A program made the position numbers and the translations under genes. 64,000 nucleotides of DNA, from positions 29,570,001 to 29,634,000 of the forward strand of contig NC_080568.1 of the NCBI RefSeq assembly GCF_030253575.1, given 5' to 3'. Shown here piece after piece: positions 1 to 10,145 of this stretch (its first letter is position 1; the number at the start of each line of letters is the position of its first letter). The notes under the pieces were generated by a model, which worked only from the letters and a program-made list of their open reading frames with translations, had not been told where the DNA came from and did no database searches. The DNA comes from Rhododendron vialii. Lineage: Eukaryota > Streptophyta > Magnoliopsida > Ericales > Ericaceae.

Positions 1-104
1 AGTTTTATGTTCGAAATCTTCCGGTAGCTACCATGTAACTCATTTGGAGTCAGTCCATACAGTGTTTTGCTTTAATTTTATTTTGGGCTTTCTGCTAGTG
101 TCCA

Positions 105-338
105 GTGAAATGTCTAGAACAGGACGTGGAAGTATTAGCTCATGTGATAGAGTGTCGTGTGGGATTTCTCCCATTGAATTACCTTGGGCTCCCACTTGGT
201 GCTAATCCTAGAAAAATTCAAACTTGGCAACCTGTGGTAGATAAGGTGGAGAAAAGATTGATAGTGTGGGAGAGGAGATTTATCTCCTTTGGTGGTAAGT
301 TGACCCTTATCAACTCTAATACAATTAATCAATCTGCC
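105..338 (+). pseudogene. LINE (L1-type) reverse transcriptase fragment, unit 1
   Basis: A 78-residue open stretch reads like the end of the reverse transcriptase domain of plant L1-type LINEs. The motif LPLNYLGLPLGAN is followed by a W..VVDKVEKRL..W block and SFGGKLTLINS, the usual order in that family. There is no polymerase YADD box, no endonuclease and no poly-A tail, so it is a dead internal fragment. The same fragment, with the same flanks, recurs at 41240-42780 (split by a transposon) and 63480-63700. It therefore belongs to the duplicated P450 unit and marks the 3' flank of type-A P450 copies. Confidence 0.8.
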
Positions 339-590
339 TAGAGATAAATAAATTTTTATGTTAACAATTGACCAAACTTTTACCAATTTCTTGTGTCATG
401 AACACTCGGGTACACGTACCCGCATCTCTCCCTAAATTATTATTATTGTGCAGTTTATCACATTTTCTTTTCTTTCCAGAACAAGATAAGAATCATCAAA
501 ATTATATAGAAAACTCTCAAAATGTGCCAGTATTACTATTATATCCAATCTGTACTCATGAAAATACAGATACATGTTTCATACATATTA
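339..590. other. Duplicated 3' flank of P450 copy 1, no gene seen
   Basis: AT-rich sequence with no convincing coding potential. It matches 42780-43050 and 63700-63954 nearly base for base and is part of the tandem duplication unit. Confidence 0.6.
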
Positions 591-830
591 CTCCCTCCGT
601 CTCAATTAATTTAAATGCTCCATACGGGAGACCATGTAACTTTGACATAAAAAATAAAACGCTTTCGAAATTAATTTTTAACTTTGTTTTGCACCATTTA
701 AAAGATCTCAATGAATATTTCCAAACGGTAAAAAATAAAAGTTCCAAAAAAGATTATAAAAAATATGACTTTTTTAAGAGTCAAAAGACACGACTTTACA
801 CAGAAAACATTTAAAATAAACTAAGGGAGT
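591..830. mobile_element. Stowaway-type MITE (unit 1)
   Basis: Starts with CTCCCTCCGTCTC after TA and ends with the degenerate inverted copy CTAAGGGAG, about 240 bp, with no coding capacity. The CTCCCTCCGTC terminus and TA target are typical of Stowaway elements mobilised by Tc1/mariner transposases. Orthologous insertions are at 43052-43289 and at the right edge (63955 onward). The same site is empty downstream of copies 2 (6353-6372) and 5 (59756-59776). Confidence 0.8.
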
Positions 831-871
831 GCAATAATAGGAGCTTTACGTACTTTCACATGGTACTCCAA

Positions 872-3331
872 TTAGCAAGACCAAGGAGTTGCAACAAGAA
901 GCAAAGGCAACTTTTTGTGAACAGTGATACCAGCAACTTCACTCACATCCAACTCCACTCCATCAGGCAATGCAAAATCAAACTTGTGCACAAGATTTGC
1001 GACGGCCAGCTCATCGACTGCCGCCGCAAACTGAATCCCCGGGCACCCCCTCCTCCCCGCTCCGAATGGAATCAACTCGAAATCATGCCCTCTAAAATCA
1101 ACCAGACTGTTCGAAAACCTCTCAAGCCTAAACTCCTCGGGCTCGTCCCACGATCCCGGATCCGGCCCGATCGGCCAAGCATTGACGACCACGCGCGTCC
1201 CGGCCGCAACGTCATAGCCCATTACTTGGACGTCTTTGGTCGACTCCCGAGGCACGAGAAGGGGAATTGGAGGGTGGAGGCGTAGAGTCTCCTTGATCAC
1301 GGCTTTTAGGTAGGGCATCTGGTCTAGATCGTCCTCAGTTATGGGCTGGTTGGGTTGGATTGTTCTTCGAACTTCGGCTTGTAGTTTCTTCATGGCTTGA
1401 GGATGTTTTAAGAGTTCTGTCATTGCCCATTCTTGGGCTGTGGATGTAGTATCAGTTCCAGCAGCAAATACATCTTACATTACAACAAAAAAAACTCAAA
1501 TAAGCCTAAATAAGCCACCAGTTCTGTTTTTGATTGATTATAAAAAGCTATACACTAGAAAAAGGATACAACTAGTAATCATTATAAACTCAAATCCTTT
1601 GGCTATTCAATCTTCTGGTTTAATGCAACTCCATTTTGCTTACGATATGCTTCTTCAATCACTTGAGTTGGATTTGGCTTATCTGCGTTTCACTCGGACT
1701 CAATTTGCCCCAAATTTCCACATCTCTCTCTCTCTCTCTCAACGCGTTAAGGCGAGTAAAAGCTACAGTATTTATTTAAGAAAAGGGTAGCATGGTCTTT
1801 TTACTTTTACCGTTAACGGAGTTAGGAGTTGCACTTTACTCCAAAATCACAGGTGGGCGATGTAGTCTTTAATAAAACTCAGGAGGATCATGTGCCAAAC
1901 GGACAAACCTCAGGAAGGTAATTCGTATTTTTCCCATTAAAATTTGTCTTTAAAGCTCTCATAATCAAGTTTTTGCTCCATAGCATCCAAAAGAACATTT
2001 TTCAACAGTGTCCCAATTCCCACGCTGAGTTGTCTTCTTTTTTATTGGTCCTTCTACACTGAGAGTCCATGTATAATTTATTTCTCTAATCCTTAACATT
2101 TGCTCAGAAATCGTAAAAAATAATTGAACTAGTAATTGAAATCGTAGCATTAAAATAACAAGGCAACTAAACAAGTGCTCAATACAAATTTAAGATGATC
2201 TAAGTCCAATCTCATAGGCGCGCCAGTCTCTTGTTCCTGAGGACTCGACATAAGATATCCAATATAATACTCTGAAATAAGGTTGAGCATGAGAAAAAGA
2301 AAGTGTAAAAAAAAAAATAAATAAAATAAGGCTGAGCATGTGAAAAAAATAAAATTAAACTAAGATTGAGCACGATGTATGATCTAGATTCGTGCTCAAC
2401 ATTAGCCCCAGAGCATTGTATAATTTTTTGAGTAGACAATCATGAAAAAGAGAGATTCAAGCCTTATCAAAATTAGAGCTTTGACGCTATATCTCTATGA
2501 ATAGGCATCCCAGCCACGTCTCTCTGGACTTCAAGCAACACATCCACAAAATCCTGCTCTCTCTCTCTCCTTCCTTTCTCTCTCTACTCTCATGCTCTTC
2601 CACCGCTCCCTCCGACAACTCATCCAACTCCTTAGCAAGTCTCTCCACTCTTCCATACACCTCATTTACTCTATTCACCCACTTCAGCCATGGGACAAAA
2701 TCTCCACTATCACAAAACCTCCAGTAGCTCCACGAACTCCCCAAAACCTCCTTAAACCCCCTCTTGCCACCCCCGATGCCAACGCATTTCGCCCAACGCC
2801 ACCCTATAAACCATGTCCCCCATCAACTCTACAATCAGTTCGCTCAAATTCACCACATCAGAACAAGAACCCGAAATCTTCTCAATCATGAGCACCGTCT
2901 CTTCTTCCCTAACGTTGTGAAAGGATTGGACTTGCTTGTTGCTTAGTAGTTGGACGACGCAGATGCTCTTCATCTGCCTCCAATACTTGCCGTAAGGGCT
3001 GAAAGCCACATCCTTCGCTCCGTACATGATTTTCTTGCAAATGGTAGATTTGGGTCGGTTGGAGAAGATAAGGTCGTGGGTTTTCATGATGTCATGGGCG
3101 GCGGCAAAGTGGAGGAGCATTAAGGGGCCGTGGGCTTGGGAGAGGGAGTGGAGGGAGAGGTGGGGGAAGGGGCGATTTGGTGGAGGTTTCCGATCACAGG
3201 GAGCTTTCGGGGAGACGGCAGTGGGTTTTTGTGCGGTGGTCGGGCGGTGATAGAGAGCCATTTGAGAACGAAAACTAGGAAGAAAAACAGGGGAAGGAGA
3301 GAGAAGATGAAGGGGTGTAAGAGAAATGCAC
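872..3331 (-). pseudogene. CYP71A-like cytochrome P450 pseudogene, copy 1
   Basis: Exon 2 (872-1474, 603 bp) is open and carries the I-helix AGTDTTS, ExxR (KETLR), PERF-region and haem-binding [10 protein letters not shown] motifs, ending PWSC-stop. Exon 1 (2468-3331) is ruined. The start codon is GTG where the other copies have ATG. A frameshift lies just after the Pro-rich hinge near 3160, about 11 codons are lost before the HDIMKTHD block, and more frameshifts occur near 2765 and in the CT-rich run at 2550-2580. Both splice sites are changed: the donor reads AT instead of GT at 2466-2467, and the acceptor reads TAA instead of TAG at 1475-1477. Its residues group it with copy 4 ([13 protein letters not shown]). 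A functional protein is not possible; exon 2 decayed much less than exon 1. Confidence 0.9.
1475..2467 (-). other. Enlarged intron of P450 copy 1
   Basis: The intron is 993 bp against 272 bp in copy 3. Its right half (about 1940-2460) matches the intron of copy 4 (45410-45820). The left half (1480-1930) has no match elsewhere in the window, contains a short (CT)n run at 1727-1740, and has no recognisable gene. Confidence 0.5.
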
Positions 3332-3430
3332 CGATGGTTGTTTGATGAGTCTCCGCAACAAATTTTGAAAAGCTGTCTGCAATATATGCATATGTGGTGT
3401 GGGTCAGTGGGTGCATGAATATTGGAACAG

Positions 3431-3443
3431 TATATACTTTATA
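3431..3443 (-). promoter_or_regulatory. TATA box relic of P450 copy 1
   Basis: TATAAAGTATATA on the minus strand, about 100 bp upstream of the former start codon. An equivalent box stands at 46832-46838 upstream of copy 4. Confidence 0.5.
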
Positions 3444-3479
3444 CCAAGTCGGGTTTTGTAAGACGAACATGATTTTCAC

Positions 3480-4590
3480 GCTCTTTTTTTATTTATTGAA
3501 ATTTTTTTTTACTTTCATTCATGAAAATTTTAAAAATTACTCTTATCTCTTGAGCTATTTTTTCTTTATAAAAAGCAATTTGTTACTTTCTGGGGACTAA
3601 AGACAAAAAATGAGTCTCAATGAATAAAAGGAGAGCTTTTTATTTTTATTTTTATGAAGAGCAATTATTTCCTTTGGAGGAATTTTTCAGTGTCGGGTGG
3701 GTACTACGTGGTGTCTGCTCGGCACATCCGGACTGTCCATTTGGGTTTTGGACGACTTAAATTTGGAGAGAGAAAAAGAAGAGATAAAGAGGAAAGAGAG
3801 TGATGGGGTGATAGGAGAGAGAATGTTTTAATTTGGGTCGTCCAACATATTTTTGGACAGTCTAAATGGACTGTTCGGACACCACGTGAGCATAGCCACG
3901 TGGTAACCTCGGTATCAAAAAATTTCTCTTTCCTTTGCGTAACTTTTGACAAATTGGCAAGTGCTTGTGTTGGTGTTTTCTAGATTACTCCACTATTTAT
4001 TTCATTTTTCCAACTTTTATACTATTCTTTTATTTTACCAATTCTGTGTTTTAATATTCTTGAGTGCACACGACATTGTTGAGAGGAATTTCCGAAGAAC
4101 CCTAAAAATAGTAAAAAGAAGACAGCGAGTGATGTGGATAGAACATTATTGGAGTTGTGATGCGCATGTGAATCAGACAAGTACAAAGACAATGAATGGG
4201 AAGTGTACGTACGGTCCAAAATAAAAGGCGAAAAAACAAAGGTGGCTGACAAATTCAGATTGTGTTTTTCACAAAACTTTAAAAGACACGTGTCCGAATC
4301 GTTAGTTGGATGTGGACTCACCGGCATTGAAAAGAATTTCGAATGTGATTGTGTATTTTTGAGTTGTGTTTTAAGTTGTACGTATGTGTAACACTGGTCT
4401 AACAAAATTCTTCGTAAATTTTTTTTAAAACCAAACACATACACAAACACCTATACATTAAGCAGGGTAAAATGGTGAGTGACCTTCGGGGTGTTTTCAT
4501 TAAGGAAAATTTTGGAGAATTTTTTTTTGTTGTTGTTGAAAAGCTGTTTGTTGTTTCCGGTCGATAAAAGAGATTGTCACGGTTATATAT
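3480..4590. other. Upstream flank of P450 copy 1, no gene seen
   Basis: Non-coding sequence matching the upstream flank of copy 4 (46860-48090), in places nearly identical. The part around 3960-4230 exists once here but as two tandem copies at 47363-47772. Open frames here are short and not conserved between the two copies. Confidence 0.55.
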
Positions 4591-4985
4591 ACTATCACTA
4601 CGATGGGTAATTGGTGACATATAATTAGTTGTCATGGTAGATACTTTTGGTGACAACTTTTATCACAGAAAAATCTCTATTCTGTGACAGCATGGTGTTG
4701 TCATCGTTACTTTTCGTGACATAATCACCTTTGTCGCAAAAAGTCCCTCTTTCGTGACACTATATTGTTGTCACTGTTACTTTCGGTGACAATTGTGTCA
4801 CGGAAAATCTGTCTTCTGTGGCATCAAATTTTTGTTACTGTTTACAACTACACATTTTGTCACCCTTGACTTTCAGTGTCATGGATACAATGACACATCT
4901 TCTTGTGTCACCAAAGATAATGGGTGACAAAATTTAGACTTTTGGTGACATTTTTATGTCACCAAATGTGTTTTTTGTTGTAGTG
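4590..4985. mobile_element. CACTA-like non-autonomous element remnant
   Basis: The right end reads TTTTTTGTTGTAGTG, the inverse of the CACTACAA terminus typical of CACTA (En/Spm) transposons. On the left, CACTACGATGGG stands at about 4596. Between them the motif GGTGACA/TGTCACC occurs more than ten times in both orientations, like the subterminal repeats that CACTA transposases bind. The homologous flank of copy 4 (about 48085-48090) lacks this block. No 3-bp duplication is clear, so the left end may be eroded. No coding capacity. Confidence 0.55.
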
Positions 4986-6400
4986 AAGTCAGTAAAAAAT
5001 GTCAAGTTGTTTTCACTAGTGAATAAGTTGTTAATAAGTATATGAGTGAAATTTATTTTTTTTGAAGTTGTTAGTTGTTTTGTTAGAGTAAACGAAATGA
5101 TAAAAAATATTGAAACTTTCTGATGACTTGCAAAAAAACGCCTCCGTTTTTTTCCGCTTTTCCTAACTGGAAACACGGCTTGTTGATAATGAAGGGAAGA
5201 CTTGGAAGGAGGAGGGAGACACTAGCTAGTGAGGTCAGTTTTTAATAACGGAGATGCTGATAGGATCAGTGCGACCATAAAATTTGGAACTGCACAGTTT
5301 TAATGATATGCGCTTCGGTTAATCATTGCTATTTCGATGCGGAGAAATTAAGGTGCCAGTGGAGATGATCGGTCCTGTTTGTGGGTTGGAGGTTGAAACT
5401 GTTAAAGCATCCAACTCTAAATTAATTGGCCAAGAGACAAGAGTGGAGAGGTCACACAGACTCATATATAAGTTTTGGAGGAGATAATTAACTGATGTGG
5501 GACAAATCCCAAAACTCTCCCGCACGTGTAACCTCCGACCCGCACGTGAAGAGGTAAATAAATGATCAATATAACACTTGGATCACAACAAATAACGGTG
5601 CACTTATGGCACAAACAAAGGGAAGAAATTCTCCGAAATTCTAGCTCTGATACCATGTTAAAGTATCAAACTCTAAACTATTTAGCAAATAGTGGAGAGG
5701 CTGCCCAGACTCATATACTAGTTTTGGAGGAGATAATTAACCGATGTGAGACAAATCTCAACATAAACCACCTCACACATGCTGTTTAGGTGTGAAGAGT
5801 GTGGTTACTATCCCCGTTTTCGCTACAGACCGGAGACGATGGTGGAGGCACGGTTGGGAGAAATGTGGATTAGGGTAAATGGAATCAGCCTCTGGGGCTA
5901 AGCGCAAAGAACTGCTGGGTCTCTTTGGTTGTTAATGGTTGGCACGAAACGAGTGGGTATTTAGCAGGAAATGGGTTGGAGAACAGCTGATTATTAACAA
6001 GACGGCTCTGTTTGTTTCGAAGAAAAGTATTTTGCCCAGGTATTTGGATGGATACACATGAAGTAAATTAGGAGTATGCATTATTTTCATCGAAAAAAAA
6101 TTAGAAAAATTCTTGGAATACAAACAACATGGTCATATTTATGAGGATGAGTTTTACCAAGAATTTAGATATTTGAAACCATGATATTGCCGTGAAAAGT
6201 AACATAATCAATTGACAACTTTGATTCTATAAGGTCTTATTGGAAATATGGTAGTTTCTAAATGGTATGTCTTTATCGAATTTTATTAACTATAACAATC
6301 ATAGTTGCTACGGTGGAGATGAGCTTTTTGAATTTAAAGTTGATATATGTTTCATACATACTACAATAATAGGAGCCTTAAGTATTTTCACATGGTACTC
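4986..6400. other. Distal upstream flank of copy 1 / 3' flank of copy 2
   Basis: Non-coding. 5150-5300 and 5800-6080 match 48240-48313, 49365-49480 and 49720-49980 of the copy 4 unit. The uninterrupted GGAAGACTTGGA at about 5193 is the empty site of the element inserted at 48315-49364. A direct repeat of about 60 bp (ACTCATATA.TA.GTTTTGGAGGAG) occurs at 5459-5505 and 5709-5750. 6340-6400 is the P450-proximal 3' flank with the empty Stowaway site. Confidence 0.5.
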
Positions 6401-6403
6401 CAA

Positions 6404-7229
6404 TTAGCAAGACCAAGGAGTTGCAACAAGAAGTAGAGGGAACTTTTTATGAACAATCATACCACCACCTTCACTCACATCCAACTCCACCCCATCAGGC
6501 AATGCAAAATCAAACTTATGCACAAGATTTGCGTCGGCTAGCTCATCGATCGCCTCCGTAAACTAAATCCCCGGGCACCCCCCCCTCTCTGCTCCAAACA
6601 GAACCAAATCGAAACCTTGCCCTTTGAAATTGATCGGACGGTTCGAAAACCTCTCAGGCCTAAACTCCTCAGGCTCGTCCCACGACACCAGATCCCGCAG
6701 ATCACCCAAGCGTTGACGAGCACGCGTGTCCCAGCCATGATGTCGTAGCCCATTACTTGGACATCTTTGGTCGACTCCCGGGGCGAGATAAGGGGAGCCG
6801 AAGGATGGAGGCGTAGCGTCTCCTTGATCACAGTTTTTAGGTAAGGCATCTGGTCTAGATCGTCCTCGATTATAGGTTGGTTGGGTTGGGCTATTCTTCT
6901 GACTTCGGCTTGGAGTTTTTTCATGGCTTGAGGATATTTTAAGAGTTCTGTCATCGCCCATTCTTGGGTTGTGGATGTAGTATCAGTTCCAGCAATAAAT
7001 ACATCCTACAAGACAAAAAAAAAAAAAAAAGAAGAAGTAACGTTGAGCACGATGTATGGTCTAGGTTCGTGCTTAACATTACCCCATGAGTATTGAATAA
7101 TTTCTCGATTGTTCATAAAGAAGAGAGATTGAGGCCTTACCAAAATAAAAGCTTTGACGCTATCTCTATGAATAGGAATCCCCACAGCGTTCTCTCTCTG
7201 GACTTCAAGCAACACATCCACAAAATCTT

Positions 7230-7294
<65 letters not shown>

Positions 7295-7746
7295 CCTTTC
7301 TCTCTCTACCCTCATGCTCTTCCACCACACCCTCCAAAAACTCATCCAACTCCTTAGCAAGTCTCACCCCATTTACTCTATTCACCCACTTAAGCCATGG
7401 CACAAAATCTCCAATGTCAAAAACTCCCCAGTAACTCCACAAACTCCCCCAAAACCGCCTTAAACCCCCTCCTGCCCCCTTCTCCTCCTCCTCTACCCCC
7501 GACGGTGCCATATTTCCACCCCAACGCCACCTTACACACCACGTCCCCCGTCAACTCCACATGCAATCAATTCGCTCAAGTTCACCACATCAGAACCAGA
7601 ATTCAAAATCTTCTCGATCATAAGCACCGTCTCTTCTTCCCTAACATCGTGAAAGGATTGGACTTGCTTGTTACTCAGCAGTTGGAGGATGCAGATGCTC
7701 TTCATCTGCCTCCAGTACTCGCCATAAGGGCTGAAAGCCACGTCCT
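6404..7746 (-). pseudogene. CYP71A-like cytochrome P450 pseudogene, copy 2 (5'-truncated)
   Basis: Exon 2 (6404-7005) retains the canonical acceptor and the ExxR region, but it is 602 bp instead of 603 and leaves frame after LVNAWVI, so the haem-binding region is out of frame. Exon 1 (7141-7746) keeps the GT donor but is cut at [12 protein letters not shown]. Everything 5' of that point (membrane anchor, hinge, about 115 residues, promoter) was replaced by sequence resembling the far upstream flank of copy 1, as expected from a deletion. A 4-bp insertion near 7562 and a (CT)30 tract at 7231-7291 break the frame again. Residues RRIAQPNQPIIEDD are intermediate between the two gene types. Confidence 0.9.
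7231..7291. repeat. (CT)30 microsatellite inside former P450 coding sequence
   Basis: About 61 bp of perfect CT repeat at the place where the other copies encode the EEHEGRERK..DFVDVLLE segment. Copies 1 and 4 have short CT-rich runs at the same place; only copy 2 has expanded. Confidence 0.95.
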
Positions 7747-8869
7747 TTCTAAATTACTCCACTATTTCTTTCATTTTTCCAATTGGCTTGTGCTTGTCTT
7801 TTCTAAATTATTGTTGGTGTTAAATCATTTACTTCGCCTTAAACTTTTGACCAATTGGCTTGTGCTTGTCTTTTCTAGATTATTGTTGGTGTTTTCTAAA
7901 TTACTCCGCTATTTCTTTCATTTTTTAAACTTTTATATTCTATTTATTTTACCCATTTTGTATTTTAAAATATTTTTAATCTTAACATGAAGAGCTCTGG
8001 TACAATCTGGACCATTCATTTTTTTTCATGTTCAGTTTCATGAACCAATAATCATGTATCCTAATATTTCTTTGAAAATGTGGTCGTGACTTTGAGACAT
8101 GTGTCAAACGCAGAGATTTTGGCGACTGATTTTCATTGGGTTAATTGCAGATTACCCCCTTAATTTGTCACCCCTTTCCATTTTACCTCCGTAATCTAAA
8201 AAGCTCTACAACTTCCCCCCTTAATTAATTTATCCTTTAGGATCACTTCACTTCTCCCCTCCCTCTTCCGTCCAAATTTGGCCTTAAACTTTGGATTTGC
8301 ACATGTCAATAATTGATGACAAAAAATGTTCTGTACTAATATTTTGGTGAAATGGGGCATAATGATCAAAAATTACTCATATTTGCATGTCATCTTGGCG
8401 TTTGACGTCCAATTATGGATGAAAAAGTATCTTAAGAGGCTACTAAATGATAGATACAGTGTCAAAGTATGGGATTATTTAGATCAGGGGTAAAATGAAA
8501 AAGAGTGTACGGTCTAAATGACAAATTGTTGGTGATTTATGTAACTTCATCTTGTAATTATTAGAAAAGGGGCTTACGTTTGTGCAGAAAGATGTGAAAT
8601 TTTAGCACTCTAAGAAACAGATCAGGAAAAAATCTTCATAAATGAAATGTAGAGTAGTTTTATTGAATCACAATCCTAAATGTTGAATAGAACTAAAATA
8701 CGAGTATGTAAGAATTACTATAATTTTACAAAATCGAGAGGGGACCCTTTCCCCGCAAAGCGTGACCCATATGGGTCCATCTGTCCCTCAGTGGCAATTT
8801 GAAGAGTGTTCTTTCTCAAACAAAAGCATTATTATGCCATACTGTCCGACAATCAAAGATTTGGAAAAG
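7747..8869. other. Non-coding stretch upstream of copy 2
   Basis: 7747-7985 contains two or three degenerate repeats of a motif (CTAGATTA.TGTTGGTGTT...TTACTCC.CTATTTCTTTCATTTTT) also seen at 3960-4030 and 47363-47650. The rest (7990-8869) shows no gene, no long inverted repeat and no recognisable transposon end. Confidence 0.4.
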
Positions 8870-10140
8870 ATAATTAAACAAACATTATGTAGAAGAATCA
8901 TTAATTTGTAGATGAGGAAAGTTGGTTTCCAACTACGCATTTAAATATAGGGTAATAGTAATTTTCACAATCTTTTTTTTATAAATAAACTCATTTTCTT
9001 GTCTTTTAGTGAAAAAAATACACACAAAATCTCCACTAAAAGACAAAAAAAATGGAGTGCCGTTATGAAAAAAGAGTATGTGAAAATCATTTCCCTAAAT
9101 ATATAGAAGAGGTTTCTAGAGTTTGGAATGATAGTGACGGAGATCAAATTGAGACATGCAGCGACTTGTTTGGCCCTGTTTTTGCTAATCCATAAGTTGT
9201 AAACAACTTTTTTCTTTATTTATAAAAAAAATTGCATTTATTAGTTTTCCTCAAAATTTTTATGTATTATTGGAAAAGAAAAAAATCCTGATTTTTACCC
9301 TTTTTGTTTTGGAAAATATCCAAGAAAAGGCCCAAATGTTGACTATTTGGACTTTTTCTGGGATATTTCCAAAAAAAAACTCGTGTAAAAGACATAATTT
9401 TTGACTTGTTCGATTCCTCTCATCGATACGAACCAATGATACATAAAAGTTTGTCGCAAAATTAACTAACAAAAAAAATTGAATAAGAACAAAACAAAAA
9501 AATTATAGTCCACAGCTTTTAAATTGGTGGAAATTAACACCCCTTCTAGACAACGTAACTTTCAATATTAGAAATATTGGAAGGAGGATTCTGTTTTGGA
9601 AAGATGCTTGATGTGGGGGAAATAATCTCAATTAATTGTTATTTTCATGATTTTTAGAGCTCATCAAGAACATTAGTCACTCTAAAAATCATCTTGAATG
9701 TATATATAGAACACATCTATCTTTCAATGAATTGTTACAAAAAAAAATTTCCCGTCAACACGTACAAATTTGTTTTAAAACAAATCAAGCAACATATAGT
9801 ATTACTATTTCTTTTGTACGTGGGCAATGTCCTCATCGTGATAAATCAATTAACGGTTGGCGACTAATGTTCCAATGAAAGATCCATAAAGAACTCAAGA
9901 GAACCTTTAATCTCTTTAAGAGACGGAAGAGGATCCCATTGCAATGCAACAAAAAAAAACATCGGCACCAAAGACAATATAAGGAACATAGACACAAGAA
10001 GAGACATGCAAGGTTCTAGCTTTAGTTGACAAATGATCAAAAGTTTTGATAGTGTACTTATTTGTTGTTTTATGAGACAGGTCATTGAAATTTAAAAAAT
10101 AAGTACTTATTTCTTTTAGCGGAACAAGATCTAACATTGT
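8870..10140. repeat. Segment Z: duplicated 3' flank of type-B P450 copies
   Basis: Matches 55310-56500 over about 1.1 kb with small indels and is the 3' flank of copy 3. It includes an AT-rich palindromic piece at 9240-9480 related to 55725-55935. Its presence beside copy 3 and, with later insertions, on the copy 5 side supports a segmental duplication containing a type-B gene. No conserved open reading frame. Confidence 0.65.
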
Positions 10141-10145
10141 ACTAA

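Noticed and set aside
860-1285. Open frame of 141 codons on the plus strand over exon 2 of copy 1 (and its equivalent at 43319-43744 and 59753-60226)
   Set aside because: It is the antisense of the P450 C-terminal exon; it recurs only because the exon is duplicated, and it shows no protein family.
7137-7511. 124-codon frame with an (RE)n run as a possible repeat protein
   Set aside because: It is copy 2 exon 1 shifted by the CT microsatellite; WVNRVNG and LAKELDEF are P450 residues.
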